Of a stretch of DNA of 64,000 nt, positions 59,672 through 64,000 are shown piece after piece. Each line of letters opens with the position of its first letter. The first letter of the stretch is position 1. The translations under genes and the position numbers were made by a program. The stretch comes from Angiostrongylus vasorum (lineage: Eukaryota; Nematoda; Chromadorea; Rhabditida; Metastrongylidae). The notes below the pieces were generated by a model, which saw nothing but the letters and a program-made list of their open reading frames with translations, ran no database searches and was not told the origin of the DNA. The DNA lies in NCBI GenBank assembly GCA_018806985.1, contig JADANN010000409.1, positions 1,364,001 through 1,428,000 of the forward strand. The letters run 5' to 3'.

Positions 59672-60049
59672 TTAGGTGTGGCTCATGGTGAAGCCGCATA
59701 GGCAGAATAGAGAAATGAGTCTACAGAACACTAGGAATTCCCGATCCCAATGGACGAGCTTGCCGGCCGACTGCATCAAACGATTGGGGCGGGGTTTCGC
59801 TACCGTCTCGATGGGAGCGTGGTTTCGGCACTCAATGGAGTTTCGCTCTGTGCATTGTGTAGTGTTAATCGTAAAGCTGTCATAATCTGAGGAGAACTTT
59901 CTTCTAATGTACAGATTTCTGATTTGAATGGAATTGCTTTTCACGGAGTATTCTGGGAAATCCAATGATATCCTGGCGAATTCACGTCTAGTGAGCTTAT
60001 ACTCTGTCCGAATTGAGGAGTTGAAGCCATTTTGGTTGTGTGGTTTCAT
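59672..60049 (-). CDS. Unrecognised 125-codon frame just upstream of the SAC3-domain gene
   Basis: An open frame ends 6 nt before the SAC3-domain start on the same strand. The product begins MKPHNQNGFNSS and is not recognised: there is no clear domain, and the last 15 or so residues are hydrophobic (FCRLISLFCLCGF). It overlaps the CCAAT/GC-box pair, so it is more likely chance reading of promoter and leader sequence than a gene. It could also be a short upstream frame of the transcript. Confidence 0.15.
   Translation of the reverse strand: MKPHNQNGFNSSIRTEYKLTRREFARISLDFPEYSVKSNSIQIRNLYIRRKFSSDYDSFTINTTQCTERNSIECRNHAPIETVAKPRPNRLMQSAGKLVHWDREFLVFCRLISLFCLCGFTMSHT
59782..59794. promoter_or_regulatory. 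CCAAT plus GC-box upstream of the SAC3-domain gene
   Basis: The + strand reads GATTGGGGCGGGG, that is CCCCGCCCCAATC on the gene strand. An inverted CCAAT abuts an Sp1-type GC box about 120 bp before the ATG at 59665. It is GC-rich against an AT-rich background. Function is inferred. Confidence 0.35.
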
Positions 60050-60478
60050 AACTACGTGAAGCCTTTAGACTGAAGGATTGTTGAATTAATTCAGTAGTTT
60101 ACGTAGGAATCTAGCCTTGGCAAGTAAATGGTGAGAATCAGCACCAGTTCTCATTCTTTAGCAACCCTTTTAATTTCAATCATAACTTTATTTTCCGATT
60201 AAGAATGAAACAATCGAGGGATGAATCATATAAGGAACAACCAATGGATGTTTTCATCATATTATTTTATAGTTAGAGGACTCTATACTCCGCCTAAGTC
60301 ATTACTTCTTGAGATTTTTCTCATTTTTGGTAGTTGGAGTCCCGACATTTGTTCATTTGAAGCTTTACTCTTCCCTCATTGTTGACAACGCGTGGAAGAA
60401 CCTTGAGTGAGGGTGCTATTGTTTTTTACACATTGTCTTGTTATCAATAATTCCCTTATCAATATCTTCCCTTTCCTA

Positions 60479-60762
60479 GGGCGCGTGTAGCGCAGTGGTC
60501 GGACGCCCCCTGCAATAGGCGTGGGATCGATCCCCGCGTCCCAGGCTTGCCAACCCTTCCATCCCTTTGCGGTCGGTAAATCGGTACCAGACTTGTCTGG
60601 GAGGATAGCAGCACTGGCACAATACATCGGTAGGCGACCGTGAGTCATTGTAAAGGCCAGGTATACATTCAATCATCTCCAGCGATGCTTACTGAGGTCG
60701 AATGCACGGCGCATCCCTCAGGGATTGATCAACGCCAAGAGCTTTATCCTTTTTATTTTATC
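60479..60762 (+). mobile_element. SINE-1 copy, well kept
   Basis: GGGCGCGTGTAGCGCAGTGG head, TGGGATCGATCCCCGCGTCC B box, CCAGACTTGTCTGGGAGGAT, then AACGCCAAGAGCTTTATCCT tail. Confidence 0.87.
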
Positions 60763-61059
60763 TTATTCCTACCTAAAACGCTTATTCGATAAATGATTTC
60801 TGGGAAAGTTTGGGTACTACTAGTTATCTTTGCAGACTAATGTATTGTACCATTTACGTAAAGCAGTCATTCTTTAGAGTCCGATGAGAGTGGATATCTA
60901 CCCATACATGATGGGACAATTAGACCGGTATAAGTTGATGTCAACTCAGTAAGTTCGCCGGAAGCCATCATCGAAAAGATCTGTCGGTGTCGAAGTCTAG
61001 GTGTTCATGTGTTAGATATGTTTCCAATTTGAAATTGTAGAATTGTTTACTTTTTTATT

Positions 61060-61300
61060 AACTACCTACTATTTCTTCATGGTAGGATATTATGTGAAAT
61101 ACGACCACAATTACGTTGAGGTGTTTGCAAAACTCGGAGCCCAGGCCTGATTCCTACTCTTCGGCATGCAAGGGCTTCGGTGGTGCAGTGACTAAGAGGT
61201 GAGCTCCCGGAAAGGGCAACTACGGGTTGGAATTTGACTTGGGGTCCGAGTCATGCAAATATCTCAGCATCTCTGTTGTAGCGTTGATGTCACAAGCTTA
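61060..61300. mobile_element. SINE-2 inverted pair
   Basis: GTGTTTGCAAAACTCGGAGC (about 61120) faces TCATGCAAATATCTCAGCAT (about 61252). The forward unit has GGTGGTGCAGTGACTAAGAG and TACGGGTTGGAATTTG. Confidence 0.65.
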
Positions 61301-61734
61301 CGGTTTATCCGTTTATTCGGAAAATTATGAGTAATTGTACAGCGGAAACTTGAACTTTCACAGTCGTCTTAAAAATGAGGATTTCTATTTAACATAGAAA
61401 TATTTCGAATCCTTTAATTTTCACTGGACCGAGACGTCTGTTCTTTTCAATTTGATATAAGAAAGAATACCTAGAAGTCACTGATTTTCCTCGAAGACAC
61501 TTTTGATCTCGTGTGGATTGTGACTGCCACATTTGTTCTTCTCAGTGATTGGTTTTCAAGCCTGAACACCAATAGACGGTTCCAAACTAAATCTAGACAA
61601 GCATTATGAGGATGTGAAGTTAAATAAATCTTGATGCGTAGTTTATTTTCTTTTATTTTTAAACCTAGTAACAAAATAATTTCGGTTTTTACATCTATTC
61701 GAATCAACTAGTAGAAACGCCGAGCGAAAGATTC

Positions 61735-63895
61735 ATCCCCGAAAAACATTCATTCCACACCGTGGTGAAGACCTGGATACGCCCTTGCAAGGATAAGTCA
61801 GGACTCCAGGGTGGACCAAGCTGCACAACCAGCAATAGGTCAACCTCAGTACCTCGCACACTGGGTGGTCTCGTCTTTGACGTCAGGCGGTGAGACGACC
61901 GGTGAGTGGCCAGAAAATCTCGGGTTACGCAGGGACGTCATTGGAACCGGATCTGACGAACACACGCACGACACGCCATGGAGATTGTTTTTTACTATGC
62001 CACGTATAATGCTGGGACACTCTCCACAGACGCCGATCTTCACGCCCTTCCTGTACGCATTTCCATTACTACTAAGGAGTTGCTCGAAACGAGAAGGAAA
62101 CTGAAGCTTGACCCTACTGCAACATGTTAAACATGGATAGTAATAAATGCCTGCCGCAGAAGAGCTTTGCAGGAAGATCTACATCGGTATGAGCAGGAGA
62201 AACTATTGGAAGCACCAGAGAAGAGCAGTTTGAAGAAATGTCGTCAGGGACTTGTGTGATTATAACATTCCGCTGTCAGCCCTGGTGAACGAAGATGAAA
62301 TGTCAAATGTTCCCGCCATGATATAGAATTAATAGCGGAGACGTTCTACACCAACCTTTTCCGTTCCAGAATCCCCGTCCTGGACCCTAGTATCCCCGCT
62401 GGAGAAAAACAACCTGGAACCGGAAGTTCGAGTTTCGATAGAAAGCATGAAAAGAGGCACAGCTCCAGGATAAGACAATGTCACCGCCGATTTCCTTAGA
62501 GCTGGAGGCCACAAACTTTACATGTACTTCTCGCAAATCATTTGAAAGCCTACCTTCAAAAGGAAGAAATCCCAGACCAGTGGAGGACGTCGCGTACGGT
62601 CAAGCAGGATTTCGGAAAGGATTTTGCTGCATAGACAACGTCCAAACTGTGTCCAGGGTCATTGAAGTTTGTCCGGAATACCACCTGCCTCTAGTCCTGA
62701 CCTTTGTCGACTATGAAAAAGCGTTTGACAGTGTCGAAACGAACGCAATTCTATCAGCGCTCATCGAACAAGGGAGTAGACCCCTTCTATTACATATGAA
62801 CTCTGTCTCACTGTTACCGGAACTGCACTACGAAAACACAGCTTTTCCATCGACCGGTTAACCGCTTAACATACCTATAGGGAACGGGGTTCGACAAGGC
62901 GACACAATATCGCCAAAGCTGTCCAGTGCCGCATTGCAGTGGATAACGAAGACACTCGACTGGGATGAGAAAGGCATACGTATTGATGGAAGGTTCCTCT
63001 AAAACCTTCGTTTTGCCGACTCATCTTCTCAAGAAGTACTAGCGAAGCGGAGACGATGACCAACGAGTAAACGAAGCGGGGGAAAAAAGATCGGACTACG
63101 CATAAATTCGGAAGAAGACCCAGTTCGTGAAAAACCCATGGTGTGAAGGCGAAAAAAAATTGAACAGGATGGCTCTTTGACTGTGGAGACCACCTCGTAC
63201 GTATACCTTGGGCGATCAATGGACATGGGAAACTACATGAAGGATGAACTAGACAGAAGAGGGAGAACAGCTTGTGCCGCATTCGGGCCTGTCAGAGAAG
63301 CCACCGACCAACTGAAGGACCCGAAAATCGGCGCTCGTCTCTTCGAATCTACGGACCTTCCAGCTCTCTGCTATGCTGCGGAGACGTGGGTTGATACTTA
63401 AACTACGTCAAGAATGCTTCGCACTACTCAGAGAGCGCTTGAGCGATGTCTTCTGAAATATAACTGGCACTCTCAATATCTAGCCGGAATGCGAAGCTCT
63501 GATCTTCGAAATCTGTCACATCTTCGAGATCCAGGAGAATATACGTCGATAGCGAAACATAGGCGGACTGGTCACATGGTGAGGAAAACAGACGAAAGTT
63601 CGACGAAAAGAACAGTAGAGTGGACTCCCAAAAAGAATGCAAACATCCCCCAAGACGACCACCTACACGTTGAGCGGACATGTTCGTAAACAAAGTTAAT
63701 CAGCTGTACCCACGGCTGCAGTTATTTCACAGATCACGGTATGAGACTCGCATGCGTCACCATGCTCGAATAAAACCACCACCATGGACGACGATTGCGA
63801 AGGAAAGAAACGAATGGCAAATGTGCTGGGGTCTGCGCAAGTCGTGAAGACGGACCATTCAAGTATCCAAGTAGGTAAGTAAGTAACAAGATGTG
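61735..63895 (+). mobile_element. RTE-like non-LTR retrotransposon, internally deleted relic
   Basis: Reading in several frames gives a typical nematode RTE layout with gaps. An endonuclease start (TYNAGTLSTDADLHALP, about 62000) is followed at once by linker sequence, so nearly the whole endonuclease is missing. Then come CGQAGFRKGF-like sequence and the reverse transcriptase motif FVDYEKAFDSV (62702-62736), GVRQGDTISPKL (about 62888), and the catalytic region reading LRFADS (63006-63023) where RTE has FADD. A TAA precedes it. After it follow YVYLGRSM, ALCYAAETW and RALERCLLKYN. The 3' end reads AAGTATCCAAGTAGGTAAGTAAGTAA. It cannot encode an active enzyme. Confidence 0.9.
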
Positions 63896-64000
63896 TGTGA
63901 TTAACTGCTGGTTTGATCCAACTTAAAGTGCATGGATGTGGGGGGTGGCCTCATGTGTAGAGGTACTCTGGAATATATGCATTCAACTTCACTGGTTCAA

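Overview
The window looks like nuclear DNA of a clade V parasitic nematode, most likely a strongylid of hookworm type. That identification is inference. It rests on a JNK kinase of the nematode KGB-1 type (activation motif Ser-Asp-Tyr instead of Thr-Pro-Tyr), small exons in introns swollen by repeats, start codons placed directly after AG acceptors as in spliced-leader trans-splicing, and a tight two-gene unit. It is not bacterial: there are no operons of prokaryotic type, and every long conserved gene but one is split by GT-AG introns.

Four host genes can be read. (1) A kgb-1-like MAP kinase on + (769-11244, ten exons). (2) The high-affinity choline transporter cho-1 on - (34185 down to 23766, ten exons; the last exons were not found). 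(3) A SAC3/GANP-domain gene on - (59665-58700, one exon). (4) 48 nt behind it, a pwp-1/PWP1 WD-repeat gene on - (58651-46996, twelve exons). Genes 3 and 4 look like one transcription unit. Conserved exons make up only about 4.8 kb of the window.

Most of the rest is mobile DNA. Four short repeat families were recognised by comparing copies with each other. SINE-1 is about 280 bp, tRNA-headed, ends in AACGCCGAGAGCTTTATCC, and has more than 20 copies. SINE-2 is tRNA-headed, has a GCAGTAAATAAA tail, and is often found as inverted pairs. SINE-3 is about 390 bp and has a 3' end shared with the RTE retrotransposon in the same window. SINE-4 is about 360 bp and tRNA-headed. There is also a decayed RTE-like LINE (61735-63895), a Penelope-like element relic with a GIY-YIG domain (about 34975-35790) and probable PLE tails elsewhere. 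A nearly perfect 1.36-kb fold-back element with a 5-bp target duplication sits in cho-1 intron 3. A 1.45-kb inverted segmental duplication (11966-13430 / 20755-22218) has a SINE-1 at each end.

Three of the four host genes carry exactly one frame break. In each it is explained by one extra G in a G run on the coding strand, and the Penelope relic shows the same signature. This points to homopolymer error in the assembly rather than gene death.
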